Assembly: GCA_035638575.1 (NCBI GenBank)
Contig: DASQZT010000151.1
Coordinates: 25,093-89,092, forward strand
Source of the DNA: DASQZT01 sp035638575
Lineage (GTDB): Bacteria; Acidobacteriota; Terriglobia; Bryobacterales; Bryobacteraceae
DNA: 64,000 nucleotides
Direction: 5' to 3'
Within the stretch, counting starts at the first letter, position 1. Each line of letters opens with the position of its first letter. The position numbers were made by a program, and so were the translations under genes. Below, piece after piece: positions 18,257 to 26,932 of the stretch. Below the pieces are notes generated by a model that saw only the letters and a program-made list of their open reading frames with translations, searched no databases and was not told where the DNA came from.

Positions 18257-18400
18257 GCGCAACCCGGTCCTGCCTGATTGTCGGGGCTGGAAATGGCGAG
18301 CCTGACGGCAGCCGGCGCGCTGCAAGCCAGAGGATGGGAAGTCGTTCTGCTTGACAAGGGCCGCGGGCCCGGCGTTAGAGGCCTTATCTTTTCCTGATGC
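18253..18400 (+). pseudogene. Remnant of a renalase-like FAD-dependent oxidoreductase
   Basis: The GTG overlapping the SRPBCC stop opens a frame reading SATRSCLIVGAG, the Rossmann FAD-binding start. One extra A after GAG shifts the frame; in the next frame it continues MASLTAAGALQARG and WEVVLLDKGRGPG, which is the expected continuation. The sequence then stops matching and ends at a TGA near 18400. Only about 45 residues of a roughly 320-residue enzyme remain. The break abuts the 3' end of the convergent photolyase gene. Confidence 0.75.
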
Positions 18401-19742
18401 TCTCCAGCGCCGCCAGGGCGCGCTCGCGGGCCTCGCCATGATCGACGATCGGAAGCGAATGCTTCGACTCCGAAACCCAACGGCGGACGTAGTCGCCGTC
18501 AGGATCGAACTTGCCGGCCTGAATTGCCGGGTTGAAGATTCGGAAGTAGGGCGCCGCATCGGCGCCGCAACCCGCCACCCATTGCCAGCCGAGCGTGTTG
18601 TTCGCCAGGTCCGCGTCCACGAGAGTGTCCCAGAACCAGGCCGCGCCTGCCTGCCAGTCGATCAGCAGGTGCTTGACCAGCAACGAAGCGGCGACCATCC
18701 GCACCCGGTTATGCATCCAGCCGGTGTGCCACAACTCACGCATGCCCGCGTCCACCAGCGGATAGCCGGTCTCGCCACGCTTCCAGGCCTTGAAGTGTTC
18801 CGGGTGCATCCGCCAAGGGAAGGCAGCGAACTCCTGCCGAAGCGCCTGGTGCGGCGATTGGGGATGGTGATACAGCAGATGGTACGCGAACTCGCGCCAG
18901 CCAAGTTGCCTGAGGTACGCCTCGCAGGCTCCGTGGTTGCCGTTCGCCAAACCAAGGATCGCGCGCTGAACCGCGCCGGGACTGATCTCACCGAAGTGCA
19001 GGTGTGGAGACAGCCGCGATGTGCCCACCAGGCTAGGCCTGTCGCGATTGACCGGATACTCCGCCAGGGCTTCCCGCAGGAAACGCCGCAGTTGGCTCCT
19101 GGCCCCCGATTCGCCAGGCTGCCAAACCTGACGGAACCCGCCTGCCCAATCGACTGCCGGTTCCAACGAAAGTCCCGCGAGGTCCAGCGAGTGTGGCCAC
19201 TGGTCAGGCGAGAGCATATGCTCGGGCGCGTCCTCGCTGATAGCCGTCAAGGGCTTGGTCAGGCACGCTCGCCAGAACGGCGTGAACACCCGAAAGGGCT
19301 GTTCGCTGCTGTTGCGAATGGTCCACGGTTCGAACAGCAGGCTGCCATTGAAGCTCTCGGCGATCAGGCCGCTGTCGCGCAGTTTCGATTTGAGCTCACG
19401 GTCGCGGGCGACGGCTGCGGGCTCATAACGGCGATTCCACAAAACGGCCGATGCGTCCGATTCCGTCACCAACCCGCTCAACGCAGCCGCCGTCGGTCCG
19501 CGACGGATGATCAGCCGCGAGCCGCGCCTCTCCAGTGCGGCGCGGAGGCTGGCCAGCGAGTGGTGCAACCACCAGCGCGAGGCAGCGCCCGGCGGCCAGT
19601 CCCCTTCTTCCTCAGGTGCCCAGATGAACACTGGAATCACCGGCGAACGGCGTTCCAAGGCCGCGGACAGGGCCGGATTGTCCGACAGCCGCAGATCCTG
19701 GCGGAACCAGAGCAAAGTAGGCGCGGCGCCCACGCCGGTCAC
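18384..19742 (-). CDS. phr: Deoxyribodipyrimidine photo-lyase (CPD photolyase)
   Basis: A 452-residue class I photolyase, which repairs UV pyrimidine dimers using reduced FAD and blue light. The N-terminal antenna domain begins LLWFRQDLRLSDNPAL. The FAD domain shows LSPHLHFGEISPG, LRQLGWREFAYHLLYHHP, WHTGWMHNRVRM and NNTLGWQWVAGCGADAAPYF. The start chosen is the GTG at 19742, four bases before the upstream gene's stop (GTGA overlap). A much longer frame to 20111 is a shadow of the SRPBCC gene. It is last in the leftward operon from the CarH operator, so it is probably light-induced. Confidence 0.93.
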   Translation of the reverse strand: MTGVGAAPTLLWFRQDLRLSDNPALSAALERRSPVIPVFIWAPEEEGDWPPGAASRWWLHHSLASLRAALERRGSRLIIRRGPTAAALSGLVTESDASAVLWNRRYEPAAVARDRELKSKLRDSGLIAESFNGSLLFEPWTIRNSSEQPFRVFTPFWRACLTKPLTAISEDAPEHMLSPDQWPHSLDLAGLSLEPAVDWAGGFRQVWQPGESGARSQLRRFLREALAEYPVNRDRPSLVGTSRLSPHLHFGEISPGAVQRAILGLANGNHGACEAYLRQLGWREFAYHLLYHHPQSPHQALRQEFAAFPWRMHPEHFKAWKRGETGYPLVDAGMRELWHTGWMHNRVRMVAASLLVKHLLIDWQAGAAWFWDTLVDADLANNTLGWQWVAGCGADAAPYFRIFNPAIQAGKFDPDGDYVRRWVSESKHSLPIVDHGEARERALAALESIRKR

Positions 19743-20251
19743 TTCGGCTCCTCCACCGCGGCGCCGACAGACAGTTCCTTGATGCGCTGGAACCGGTAGG
19801 CGAAGATCCGCTCCACATCGCGCCGAACCTTGAGGGCATGGACTGCCCGGCCGATCATGCCAAACGGAAGGCGGTATCGGACAACGTCCGTCATGCGCGT
19901 TCCACCGTCGTGAGCTTCGAATCGATGGGTGTGATGCCACAGCCGGTACGGACCGCTCAACTGCACATCGATGAAGCGAAAAGGTGGCTCGCATCGCCGG
20001 ATTTCGGTGGTCCACCTCACCGGAAGGCCATGTAAGCTCAGCCGATACCGCAGTTTGGTGCCGGCGGCGATACGGATTGGGCCAGGCGTCAAGATTCGAA
20101 ACCCCAGCCATGGCGGCGTGATCTCTTCCAGATTGCGGGCATCGGAAAAGAACGCGAAGACCTCATCGAGTGGCCGGCAAATCCACTGCTGTCGCCGCAA
20201 AGTGTGAAATCGGTTCAGTGCCGCCTCCTTCCTCGCCCCAGGGCTCGCCAA
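19739..20251 (-). CDS. SRPBCC (START-like) family protein
   Basis: A START-like protein of up to 170 residues. WICRPLDEVFAFFSDARNLE, ITPPWLGFRIL and YRLSLHGLPVRWTTEI are the hallmark of the subgroup found beside photolyase and cyclopropane synthase genes. The start is uncertain: a TTG at 20251, or a CTG at 20218 that sits just after an AGGAGG. Both lie inside the end of the cyclopropane synthase gene. It ends in a GTGA overlap with the photolyase gene. Confidence 0.8.
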   Translation of the reverse strand: MASPGARKEAALNRFHTLRRQQWICRPLDEVFAFFSDARNLEEITPPWLGFRILTPGPIRIAAGTKLRYRLSLHGLPVRWTTEIRRCEPPFRFIDVQLSGPYRLWHHTHRFEAHDGGTRMTDVVRYRLPFGMIGRAVHALKVRRDVERIFAYRFQRIKELSVGAAVEEPK

Positions 20252-21455
20252 ACAACTTCCGGCGTGAATGAGTTTTGGTTAGCAGCAATTGGAAGTCGCC
20301 GATGTGGCGCTCCAGAAACGCGCCCTCGCAGTAGGCCAGGTAGTAGTCCCACATGCGAATAAAGCGATCGTCGAAGCCCAGCCCACGGACCTCGTCGATC
20401 GCGTGGTGAGACCGTTTCCGCCACGCCGCCAGCGTGCGTGCGTAGTGCGTACCGATGTCCTCCGCGTGGTAGAGCCCGAGAGAAGTTGCACGCGCCAGCG
20501 AACGGAGAATCTCGCTCACCGAGGCCAGTTCCGATCCCGGAAAGATGTACTTCTGGATCCAGTCGCTGCGCCGGTGGTAGGCGGGGAAAGCCTGTTCGTT
20601 GATCGTGATGGCTTGCATCAGCATGCTGCCATCGGGGCAAAGCAGGCGGTCGCAGGCGCGGAAGAACTCGTCGTAGTAGCGCAGTCCTACTGCCTCGAAC
20701 ATTTCGATGCTTACGATCTTGTCGTACTGCCCACGGAGGTTTCGATAGTCCTCTTCGAGCAACTCGATGCGATCCCGCTCGGGGATCGAGTCGAAGCGTT
20801 CTCGCGCGTATTCGTACTGTCGGCGGCTGATCGTGGTGGTGGTCACCCGGCATCCATAGTGCCTGGCCGCGTGTTCGGCGAACGCGCCCCATCCCGTGCC
20901 AATTTCAAGCACATGGTCTTCGGGACCCAGGCGCAGCTTCCGGCAGATGGTATCCAGTTTGTGGAACTGCGCGGTTTCGAGCGAACTGTCCTCGGCTTCG
21001 TAGCAGGCGCAAGAGTACATCATGCTTCGGTCGAGGAAGAGCCGGAAGAAATCGTTGCTGAGGTCGTAATGCGCCTGAATGTTGCGCCGGCTGCCCGCGA
21101 CGGAGTTGCCGCGCATGCGGTGGCGCAGGGCGTCCCATCCGCGGCTCAACGCGCTCAGCAGCCGGTTCTGCTGTTCCAGAGGAGCCAGATTCCGCACCGC
21201 CAGGCGGACCACGGCAACCAGGTCGGGCGATGACCAGTCACCATCCATCCAGGCTTCCCCGAGGGCCACATTGCCCCCGAACAAGGCGCGCTGGAAGCGG
21301 TCGCGGTGCACCACAACAGTTGCCCGCAGCGAGCTGGCGGGTTCGCCGAACTCCCAAGTGCGGCCGTCCACGATGAGCTCCAGGGAGCCTCCTCGCAGCC
21401 GCTCCAGGGTCCGCAGGAACATGCTCTTAGCGGATGACGTCAGAAGTGTGCTCAT
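20163..21455 (-). CDS. cfa: Cyclopropane-fatty-acyl-phospholipid synthase family methyltransferase
   Basis: A 430-residue SAM-dependent methyltransferase acting on double bonds of phospholipid acyl chains. It has the family N-terminal domain, then AHYDLSNDFFRLFLD, the SAM-binding loop VLEIGTGWGAFAEHAA, and VSIEMFEAVG. The lipid-binding region (WIQKYIFPGSELAS) and YYLAYCEGAFLERH follow. It overlaps the DUF1365 gene by 29 bases. A second, shorter synthase-like gene lies in the rightward operon (26932-28017). One of them may make a methylated rather than a cyclopropane acyl chain. Confidence 0.92.
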   Translation of the reverse strand: MSTLLTSSAKSMFLRTLERLRGGSLELIVDGRTWEFGEPASSLRATVVVHRDRFQRALFGGNVALGEAWMDGDWSSPDLVAVVRLAVRNLAPLEQQNRLLSALSRGWDALRHRMRGNSVAGSRRNIQAHYDLSNDFFRLFLDRSMMYSCACYEAEDSSLETAQFHKLDTICRKLRLGPEDHVLEIGTGWGAFAEHAARHYGCRVTTTTISRRQYEYARERFDSIPERDRIELLEEDYRNLRGQYDKIVSIEMFEAVGLRYYDEFFRACDRLLCPDGSMLMQAITINEQAFPAYHRRSDWIQKYIFPGSELASVSEILRSLARATSLGLYHAEDIGTHYARTLAAWRKRSHHAIDEVRGLGFDDRFIRMWDYYLAYCEGAFLERHIGDFQLLLTKTHSRRKLFGEPWGEEGGGTEPISHFAATAVDLPATR

Positions 21456-22209
21456 GGGTGTCCTTTATGCGGGCCGGGTGCGTATACACCGGGACCTTTT
21501 TGCAGTAGAGTCTCAGGGCTTCCCAGTGGATTGCGGCGATGACCTTGGCTGTCACCCAGGGGAACCGCAGCAGGGCCTGGTGGAGCGAGGCGGCGCTCCA
21601 GGGTTCCCGGCGCAGACGAAGCGTGGCGTCAAAGGAACTCCGCTCTCCATCCATCGTATTCATATGGGCGATGAGCTGCTCTCCCGGCGGCGGCAATACA
21701 AACCGGTAGTCGAGTTCCATCGGCATGAAAGGCGAAACGTGCATCGCCTTTGGACAGCGGTACATGCGCGAGTCGGGCGAAGCGAACTGGTTGGCGGCCG
21801 AAAGCCAGTAGTTGTGAGTCTCTCCGAAAGTGCTGTTTACTTCCGCCATGATGATTTCGATGCGCCCTTCCCGGTTGTAGCAGTAGAAAAGCGAGATGGG
21901 GTTGAAGCTGTATCCCAGGTAACGCAGATGGGTCAGCAGGAAAATGGGGCCCTCGGGCAGGCGGATGCCCTGTTCTGCGGCGTCTGCCACCAGCCTCTGG
22001 CGTAGCGTTAGCGCGGGATCACCAAAATGGTCCCGCTCGTGGAAGCTGGCCCAGTTGAAGTGGTTGTAGCCGGCCAACGGGGAAACCTTCATCAGTTCGG
22101 GAATGCGATCCACGTCCAGAAAGGCCATGAACAGCGGATAAGTGAACTCGTGCCGGGAAGGCTTGGACCGGCGATGCCGCATGGTGCCGAAATAGATGGC
22201 AGGTTGCAT
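21427..22209 (-). CDS. DUF1365 domain-containing protein
   Basis: A 260-residue DUF1365 protein. The N-terminal stretch MRHRRSKPSRHEFTYPLFM, LRYLGYSFNPISLFYCY and AEVNSTFGETHNYWL are characteristic. DUF1365 genes nearly always sit between an FAD amine oxidase-like gene and a cyclopropane synthase-like gene, exactly as here, and are thought to act in acyl-chain modification. The ATG at 22209 is four bases after the FAD gene's stop. A frame extending to 22368 is a shadow of that gene. Confidence 0.9.
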   Translation of the reverse strand: MQPAIYFGTMRHRRSKPSRHEFTYPLFMAFLDVDRIPELMKVSPLAGYNHFNWASFHERDHFGDPALTLRQRLVADAAEQGIRLPEGPIFLLTHLRYLGYSFNPISLFYCYNREGRIEIIMAEVNSTFGETHNYWLSAANQFASPDSRMYRCPKAMHVSPFMPMELDYRFVLPPPGEQLIAHMNTMDGERSSFDATLRLRREPWSAASLHQALLRFPWVTAKVIAAIHWEALRLYCKKVPVYTHPARIKDTHEHTSDVIR

Positions 22210-22213
22210 GCCG

Positions 22214-23461
22214 TCAGCACTCCACTCCGAGCGCCCGCGCCACACGCAGCGCGGAGTTGAGCCCGTCTTCGTGAAATCCGTAGAACCAGTACGCGCCGCA
22301 AAAATGCGTGTGGTTCCGGCCGCTGATCTCGTTCCAGCGCGTTTGCGCCTGAACGGCGCCGCTGTCATACAGCGGATGATGATAGACCATCCGGCGCAGG
22401 ACCTTGGCGGGATCGATGCTGCCGTTGGCGTTTAGCGTGACGCAATAGTCTTCCGGAACCGCCAGCGACTGCAACCGGTTCATGTGATAAGTAACCGCGG
22501 CGCCGGCGCCGGGGTCCGGGCTCAGGCTGTAATTCCACGCAGCCCGCGCCTGGGGCCGCTTGGGCAGCCAGCGGGAATCCGTGTGCAGGCAGACCTCATT
22601 CCGGCTGGTTGTGAAGCGGCCCAGAATATCCCGCTCGGCGTCGCTCGGGTCATCCAGCAGCGGCAGGATCTGATTGCCATGACAGGAGAAGATTACCTGG
22701 TCGAAGCGCATTGACGGGCGGTTTTGAAGATGCAGCGTGACGCCCATCTCGTCGCGGGCAAGGGACTCAATATCAACGTCTGTGTAGATTCGATCCTTGT
22801 ACGGGGCCGTGATGGGCGGAATGTAGCTCTGACTTCCGCCACGGACTACTTTCCACTTGGGATGGGTGTCGATCCCCAGCATTCCGTGGTTCTCGAAGAA
22901 GCGCACGAGCGTCAGCGCAGGGAAGCGGCGGATCGCCTCGGTGGACATCGACCAGACGGCGGACGCCATAGGGTAGAGGTAGCGTTCGGTGAACAGGGTG
23001 GTGTAGCGGCCTTGCTCGATCACGTCCCCCAGGGTCATCGTGGCGACTTCCGGGTTGTCTAACAGCTTCGGGGCCTCGCGGTTGAATCGCAGGATCTCCC
23101 GCAACAGACGGTGTTGGTCCAGCCGTAGCAGGTTCGCGCGTTGGGCGAAGAAACCCCTGAGGCCGCGGCTGGAATACTCGTATCCAGTTCTTTGGCAGGC
23201 CACGGCGAACGACATATCGCTCGGCTGCGTCTCGACCCCCAACTCCGCAAACAGTTTGACCAGGTTCGGATAGGTGCGGTCGTTGTGGACGATGAACCCC
23301 GTGTCAACCGCCAGCGGGCCGCGGCTGCTCTCCACAGTGACCGTGTGGGTGTGTCCGCCGAGACGCTGCTCCTTCTCGAAAAGGAACACCTCGTGCTTCG
23401 GGCTGAGGTAATAAGCGGCGGCCATGCCCGAAATGCCGCTGCCGATGACCGCGATGCGCAT
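22214..23461 (-). CDS. FAD-dependent oxidoreductase (amine oxidase-like, acyl-chain modifying)
   Basis: A 415-residue NAD(P)-binding-like flavoprotein. It starts MRIAVIGSGISGMAAAYYLS, followed by the FAD-contacting FEKEQRLGGHTHTV and FIVHNDRTYPNL, with a C-terminal GAYWFYGFHEDGLNSALRVA. This COG2907 family neighbours DUF1365 and cyclopropane synthase genes. In Rhodobacter a related flavoprotein takes part in furan fatty acid formation. The ATG at 23461 shares one base with the desaturase stop (TGATG). The exact reaction here is inferred from context only. Confidence 0.88.
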   Translation of the reverse strand: MRIAVIGSGISGMAAAYYLSPKHEVFLFEKEQRLGGHTHTVTVESSRGPLAVDTGFIVHNDRTYPNLVKLFAELGVETQPSDMSFAVACQRTGYEYSSRGLRGFFAQRANLLRLDQHRLLREILRFNREAPKLLDNPEVATMTLGDVIEQGRYTTLFTERYLYPMASAVWSMSTEAIRRFPALTLVRFFENHGMLGIDTHPKWKVVRGGSQSYIPPITAPYKDRIYTDVDIESLARDEMGVTLHLQNRPSMRFDQVIFSCHGNQILPLLDDPSDAERDILGRFTTSRNEVCLHTDSRWLPKRPQARAAWNYSLSPDPGAGAAVTYHMNRLQSLAVPEDYCVTLNANGSIDPAKVLRRMVYHHPLYDSGAVQAQTRWNEISGRNHTHFCGAYWFYGFHEDGLNSALRVARALGVEC

Positions 23462-24294
23462 CACTCCGCCTCCTGCGCGCGCGGAGTGGGGATCCGAAAC
23501 GGCCGCAGGTCCCTGACAATGCCGGGAATCGCCAGCAACCTCAGCACGCCGTAGGTGATGTCGATCTCCCACCATCGGATTCCCTGCCGGCAACTGCCCA
23601 TCGAGAAGTGATGGTTGTTGTGCCAGCCCTCCCCGAACGTGATCAGGGCGAGGAGCCAATTGTTGCGGCTATGATCGGGGGTGTCGAATCGCCGGCTCCC
23701 GAACAGATGGGCCAGCGAGTTGATCGCGAAAGTGCAGTGATACAGCACAACCGTGGAGAATACGTAGCCCCAGACGAAGGCTCCCAGGCCACCCATCATC
23801 AGGATGCAAACGGCAAAGACGACTGTCGGAACCCAGTGATACCGGTCGAGCCAGCAGAGCTCCGGGAACCGCGCCATGTCCGCGACTCTTTTAGGGTCGC
23901 AGGAGTCGTGCTCGTTGGAGAGCACCCACCCGACGTGCGCCCACCAGAATCCACGCTGCCGGGGCGAGTGGATGTCCTGCTCGCGGTCGGAGTAGCGATG
24001 ATGATCCCGATGCTGCGCCGCCCACCAGAGAACCCCTTTTTGCCCGGAGGTCTGGGCAAGGAACGCCATTAGAAATTGCGCAACCCGCCCCAGCCGGTAA
24101 CTTCGGTGGCTGAAGTAGCGGTGGTAGCCTGCCGTGACGCCGAACATGCGCAACGAATAGGTAGCAGCCAGCAAGATCAGCAGGTGCGGGGTGGCGGGAA
24201 CGAAAAGTACCGCAACCACCCCCAGGTGCAACAGCACAAACAGCGAAACGGCCCCGAAATGGTAGCCGCCAGACACTTGACCCGCATTAGCCAC
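23461..24294 (-). CDS. Membrane fatty acid desaturase (delta-9 type)
   Basis: An acyl-CoA/acyl-lipid desaturase of about 277 residues. All three His boxes that bind the di-iron site are present: HRYFSHRSY, HRDHHRYSD and EGWHNNHHF, between hydrophobic membrane segments. It would supply the unsaturated chains that the cyclopropane-type enzymes downstream modify. The start is uncertain: GTG at 24294 (placed here) or GTG at 24276. The frame runs on to 24402 but crosses the operator. It is the first gene of the leftward operon. Confidence 0.88.
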   Translation of the reverse strand: MANAGQVSGGYHFGAVSLFVLLHLGVVAVLFVPATPHLLILLAATYSLRMFGVTAGYHRYFSHRSYRLGRVAQFLMAFLAQTSGQKGVLWWAAQHRDHHRYSDREQDIHSPRQRGFWWAHVGWVLSNEHDSCDPKRVADMARFPELCWLDRYHWVPTVVFAVCILMMGGLGAFVWGYVFSTVVLYHCTFAINSLAHLFGSRRFDTPDHSRNNWLLALITFGEGWHNNHHFSMGSCRQGIRWWEIDITYGVLRLLAIPGIVRDLRPFRIPTPRAQEAE

Positions 24295-24300
24295 AAATTT

Positions 24301-24360
24301 AGCGTATCGCGTTTGTCCATCGTTTGTCAAGCTTTTGTCTAATACAAATGCTTGACAAAC
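24301..24360. promoter_or_regulatory. Palindromic operator and divergent promoters between desaturase and CarH genes
   Basis: A perfect inverted repeat of 11 bases, GTTTGTCAAGC (24322-24332) and GCTTGACAAAC (24350-24360), separated by 17 AT-rich bases, with a further GTTTGTC at 24311. Each arm contains TTGACA reading outward. Leftward, TTGACA at 24330-24325 is followed 18 bases later by TACGCT, a likely -35/-10 for the desaturase operon. Rightward, TTGACA at 24352 would serve the regulator gene. A repressor bound here would cover both -35 boxes. CarH-type regulators bind such sites as tetramers. Confidence 0.7.
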
Positions 24361-24400
24361 TGCGGCTGTTCTGCAAAGCTTAGTAACGTCAGGCCAAAAC

Positions 24401-25339
24401 ATGCCTACTCTCTATCCCATTCGAGCCGTTGCCAAGCTGACCGGAATCCCGGTCGATACGTTGCGCGCCTGGGAGCGGCGCTACCATGCTGTGACGCCTG
24501 ACCGGAGCGCGCGCGGACGGCAGTACAGCGACGCGGAAGTCCGACGGCTCCTGCTGCTCCGGACGGCGGTGGATGGCGGGCATGCGATTGGGCAGGTAGC
24601 CGCGCTGTCGGACGCCGAACTCCAGGATCTGGCCCGCGCCCCGTTCGCTTCCAGGAGCGACCATCGTCCGGATCCCGGTGCACGAGCCGCGAATCCAAAT
24701 CTGCAACCTCTGCTGGACGCCATCGCAGCCTTTGACTGCGCAGCTATTAATGAGGAGCTGAGCAGGCTGGCCCTGCTGCTGAGTCCCGCCGGAATCGTAC
24801 ACCAGGTGGTCCTGCCGCTGATGCGTCTGACGGGAGAGAACTGGGAGAACGGGACGTTCCAAATCGCTCAGGAGCACATGTTCTCCGCCTGCTTGCGCAA
24901 TCTCCTCGGTGGCCTGGTGCGTCTGCAAAGGCAGGGCAACGGCGCCGTCCGGATGTTGTTGACGACGCCATCCGACGAACTGCACGAATTCGGCATCCTC
25001 GCGGCGGCGATGCTTGCAGTTGCGCAGGATTTCCAGGTCACCTACCTCGGCCCCAACCTGCCTCCCGGCGAGATCGTCTCCGCCGCCGAAAAGTGCGCAG
25101 CGAATGTGGTGGTGCTGGGCATCATGAAGACCAATGCCACGCCCGCAGTCAAACGCGATATGACCTGGCTCATGTCTGAACTTCCCGTCTCCACGGAGTT
25201 GTGGGCCGGAGGGACCGGCGCGGCCGAGGTCTTCGGCGGCGTCGCGCGGGGCGGCACCTTCATACTTGAGGATCTCGCGGACTTCGAGCGGCATCTTAGC
25301 AGATGGAAGACCGCGCCTTCCCAGGAGCCTGCGCGATGA
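24401..25339 (+). CDS. carH: CarH/LitR-type B12-dependent light-sensing repressor
   Basis: A 312-residue regulator with an N-terminal MerR-like helix-turn-helix (YPIRAVAKLTGIPVDTLRAW, then RQYSDAEVRRL) and a C-terminal cobalamin-binding module. The four-helix bundle carries the CarH light-sensing signature, a Trp, nine residues, then Glu-His (W-ENGTFQIAQ-EH near residue 150). The Rossmann domain carries ELHEFG, where the His is the lower cobalt ligand. Proteins with both motifs bind adenosylcobalamin, repress in the dark and fall apart in light. It sits beside the palindrome at 24322-24360 and leads a rightward operon through an ATGA overlap. Confidence 0.9.
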   Translation: MPTLYPIRAVAKLTGIPVDTLRAWERRYHAVTPDRSARGRQYSDAEVRRLLLLRTAVDGGHAIGQVAALSDAELQDLARAPFASRSDHRPDPGARAANPNLQPLLDAIAAFDCAAINEELSRLALLLSPAGIVHQVVLPLMRLTGENWENGTFQIAQEHMFSACLRNLLGGLVRLQRQGNGAVRMLLTTPSDELHEFGILAAAMLAVAQDFQVTYLGPNLPPGEIVSAAEKCAANVVVLGIMKTNATPAVKRDMTWLMSELPVSTELWAGGTGAAEVFGGVARGGTFILEDLADFERHLSRWKTAPSQEPAR

Positions 25340-25671
25340 AGCTGTTCCTCAAGCTGCTGTTTGGTGGAATCTTCATCTGGATGACCGTGATGACGATCCG
25401 CACCAGCCTCGCGATGAGTCTGTGGCAAGCCTGGCCGACCTACGCAGCCAACCCCTGGGCGGTTGCAACGCTGTGGGACGCTTACTTTGGCTTTCTGACT
25501 TTCTATGTGTGGGTGGTCTACAAGGAGAGGAAGATCTGGGCGCGCACCTTGTGGTTTCTGCTGATCATGGGCTTGGGCAACATAGCGATGTCTCTATACG
25601 TGTTGATTCAATTGATGCGTCTGCGCGGGGACGAGCCGGCGGAGACTGTTTTGTGGAGACGGGCCCAATGA
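25336..25671 (+). CDS. Small membrane protein, DUF1475-like
   Basis: A 111-residue protein with three hydrophobic segments (about residues 3-22, 40-62 and 71-96) and short charged loops, resembling DUF1475. The ATG overlaps the carH stop (ATGA) and the gene ends in a second ATGA overlap. That makes it part of a tightly coupled operon of membrane proteins next to lipid-modifying genes. The function is unknown. Confidence 0.65.
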   Translation: MKLFLKLLFGGIFIWMTVMTIRTSLAMSLWQAWPTYAANPWAVATLWDAYFGFLTFYVWVVYKERKIWARTLWFLLIMGLGNIAMSLYVLIQLMRLRGDEPAETVLWRRAQ

Positions 25672-26147
25672 GAGCTGGTTTCCTGCGCCGTAGAATCGTG
25701 ATCCCGATCCTGGACTTGCTGCGCCAGGGGATCACACCCGAGAAGATCGCGCTGAGTATTGCACTCGGAATCACGCTCGGCGTCACGCCGGTCCTGGGTT
25801 CGACTTCCATCCTGTGTTTCCTGGCGGCCGTTGTGTTCCGTCTGAACGCGCCGGCGATCCAGTTGGTCAACTACTTCGCATACCCCTTGCAATTTGCCCT
25901 CCTGATCCCATTCATCCGCATGGGGGAGTGGATCTTCGCAGCGCGGCCCGCCAGCCTTTCCGTAGCCCAGATCGTCAATCTGATCCGGGCCGACGTCTGG
26001 AGCGCGATTGCCATACTCTGGACGGCTACCATGCACGCGCTCGTGGCGTGGCTAGCCCTCGGTTCGCTGGCATCGCTGGTCATCTACCTGTTGCTGGCCC
26101 CTGTGCTGAGAAAACTGGGCGCGGCGCTGCGGGTGGAGGCCGCATGA
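25668..26147 (+). CDS. DUF2062 family membrane protein
   Basis: A 159-residue DUF2062 protein. The segment LLRQGITPEKIALSIALGIT followed by LGVTPVLGSTSIL is the signature of the family, with three or four membrane helices. DUF2062 proteins lack a known activity but often lie near glycosyl- or lipid-modifying enzymes. ATGA overlaps join it to both neighbours. Confidence 0.8.
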   Translation: MRAGFLRRRIVIPILDLLRQGITPEKIALSIALGITLGVTPVLGSTSILCFLAAVVFRLNAPAIQLVNYFAYPLQFALLIPFIRMGEWIFAARPASLSVAQIVNLIRADVWSAIAILWTATMHALVAWLALGSLASLVIYLLLAPVLRKLGAALRVEAA

Positions 26148-26932
26148 CAGCCGCCATCCTGCACTCTCTCGCGATCGGAACGACTTCAGTTTGCGGCTTG
26201 ATGCTGATACTGTGGCTGATCCACCTGCCCCTGCGGAATGCCGCCATTGTGGACGCGGGATGGGCGGGCGGCCTGGCTTTGCTCGGCGCGATCTACGCCG
26301 CAACGGGGGGCGGCTACCCGGAGCGCTCGCTGTTGATCGCGGCGATGGCGGCGCTATGGGGCCTGCGCCTCGGGATCTTTCTTCTCTTCACCCGCGTCAT
26401 CGGCCATCCCGAAGAGGGACGCTACGTGCAACTGCGCCGCGAGTGGGGCGGCAACCTGCCGCTCAAGTTCCTTCTCTTCTTCCACTTCCAGGCTCTGCTG
26501 TGCATCCTCCTCTCGACCCCGTTTCTGTTGACGACGCTCAATCGGCGGCCCCAGCTGTCGGCTCTCGAATATTCAGGCGCGGCCTTGTGGCTGGGGGCAT
26601 GGATCGGCGAGCTTGTGGCCGACTCTCAACTCCAGGGCTTCAAATCCAATCCGGCCAATCGCGGCACCACTTGCCGGGTGGGCCTCTGGCGATACTCGCG
26701 GCATCCTAATTATTTCTTCGAGTGGCTGATCTGGGTGGCCTTCGCGGTGTTCGCCATGGGCTCGCCGTATGGGTATCTGGCCGTGTTCGCCCCTGTCCTG
26801 ATGCTCTACTTCTTGTTCCGGGTCACCGGCATTCCGGCCACTGAAGCGCAAGCACTGCGCACCAAGGGTGACGACTACCGGCGGTATCAACAAACCACGA
26901 GTGCCTTCGTGCCGTGGTTTTCGAGGAGTTAA
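26144..26932 (+). CDS. DUF1295 family (steroid 5-alpha-reductase-like) membrane protein
   Basis: A 262-residue polytopic protein of the DUF1295 family, related to steroid 5-alpha-reductases and isoprenylcysteine methyltransferases. The C-terminal motif GLWRYSRHPNYFFEWLIW and the final GDDYRRYQQTTSAFVPWF are conserved in the family. Such genes accompany cyclopropane synthase, DUF1365 and FAD genes in light-induced lipid clusters. It may reduce or methylate an acyl chain; this is inferred. Its ATGA start overlaps the DUF2062 stop, and its TAA shares a base with the next ATG. Confidence 0.88.
   Translation: MTAAILHSLAIGTTSVCGLMLILWLIHLPLRNAAIVDAGWAGGLALLGAIYAATGGGYPERSLLIAAMAALWGLRLGIFLLFTRVIGHPEEGRYVQLRREWGGNLPLKFLLFFHFQALLCILLSTPFLLTTLNRRPQLSALEYSGAALWLGAWIGELVADSQLQGFKSNPANRGTTCRVGLWRYSRHPNYFFEWLIWVAFAVFAMGSPYGYLAVFAPVLMLYFLFRVTGIPATEAQALRTKGDDYRRYQQTTSAFVPWFSRS

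Noticed and set aside
19743..20111. N-terminal extension of the photolyase
   Set aside because: It overlaps the SRPBCC gene in another frame and the family N terminus (LLWFRQDLRL) begins just after the GTG at 19742.
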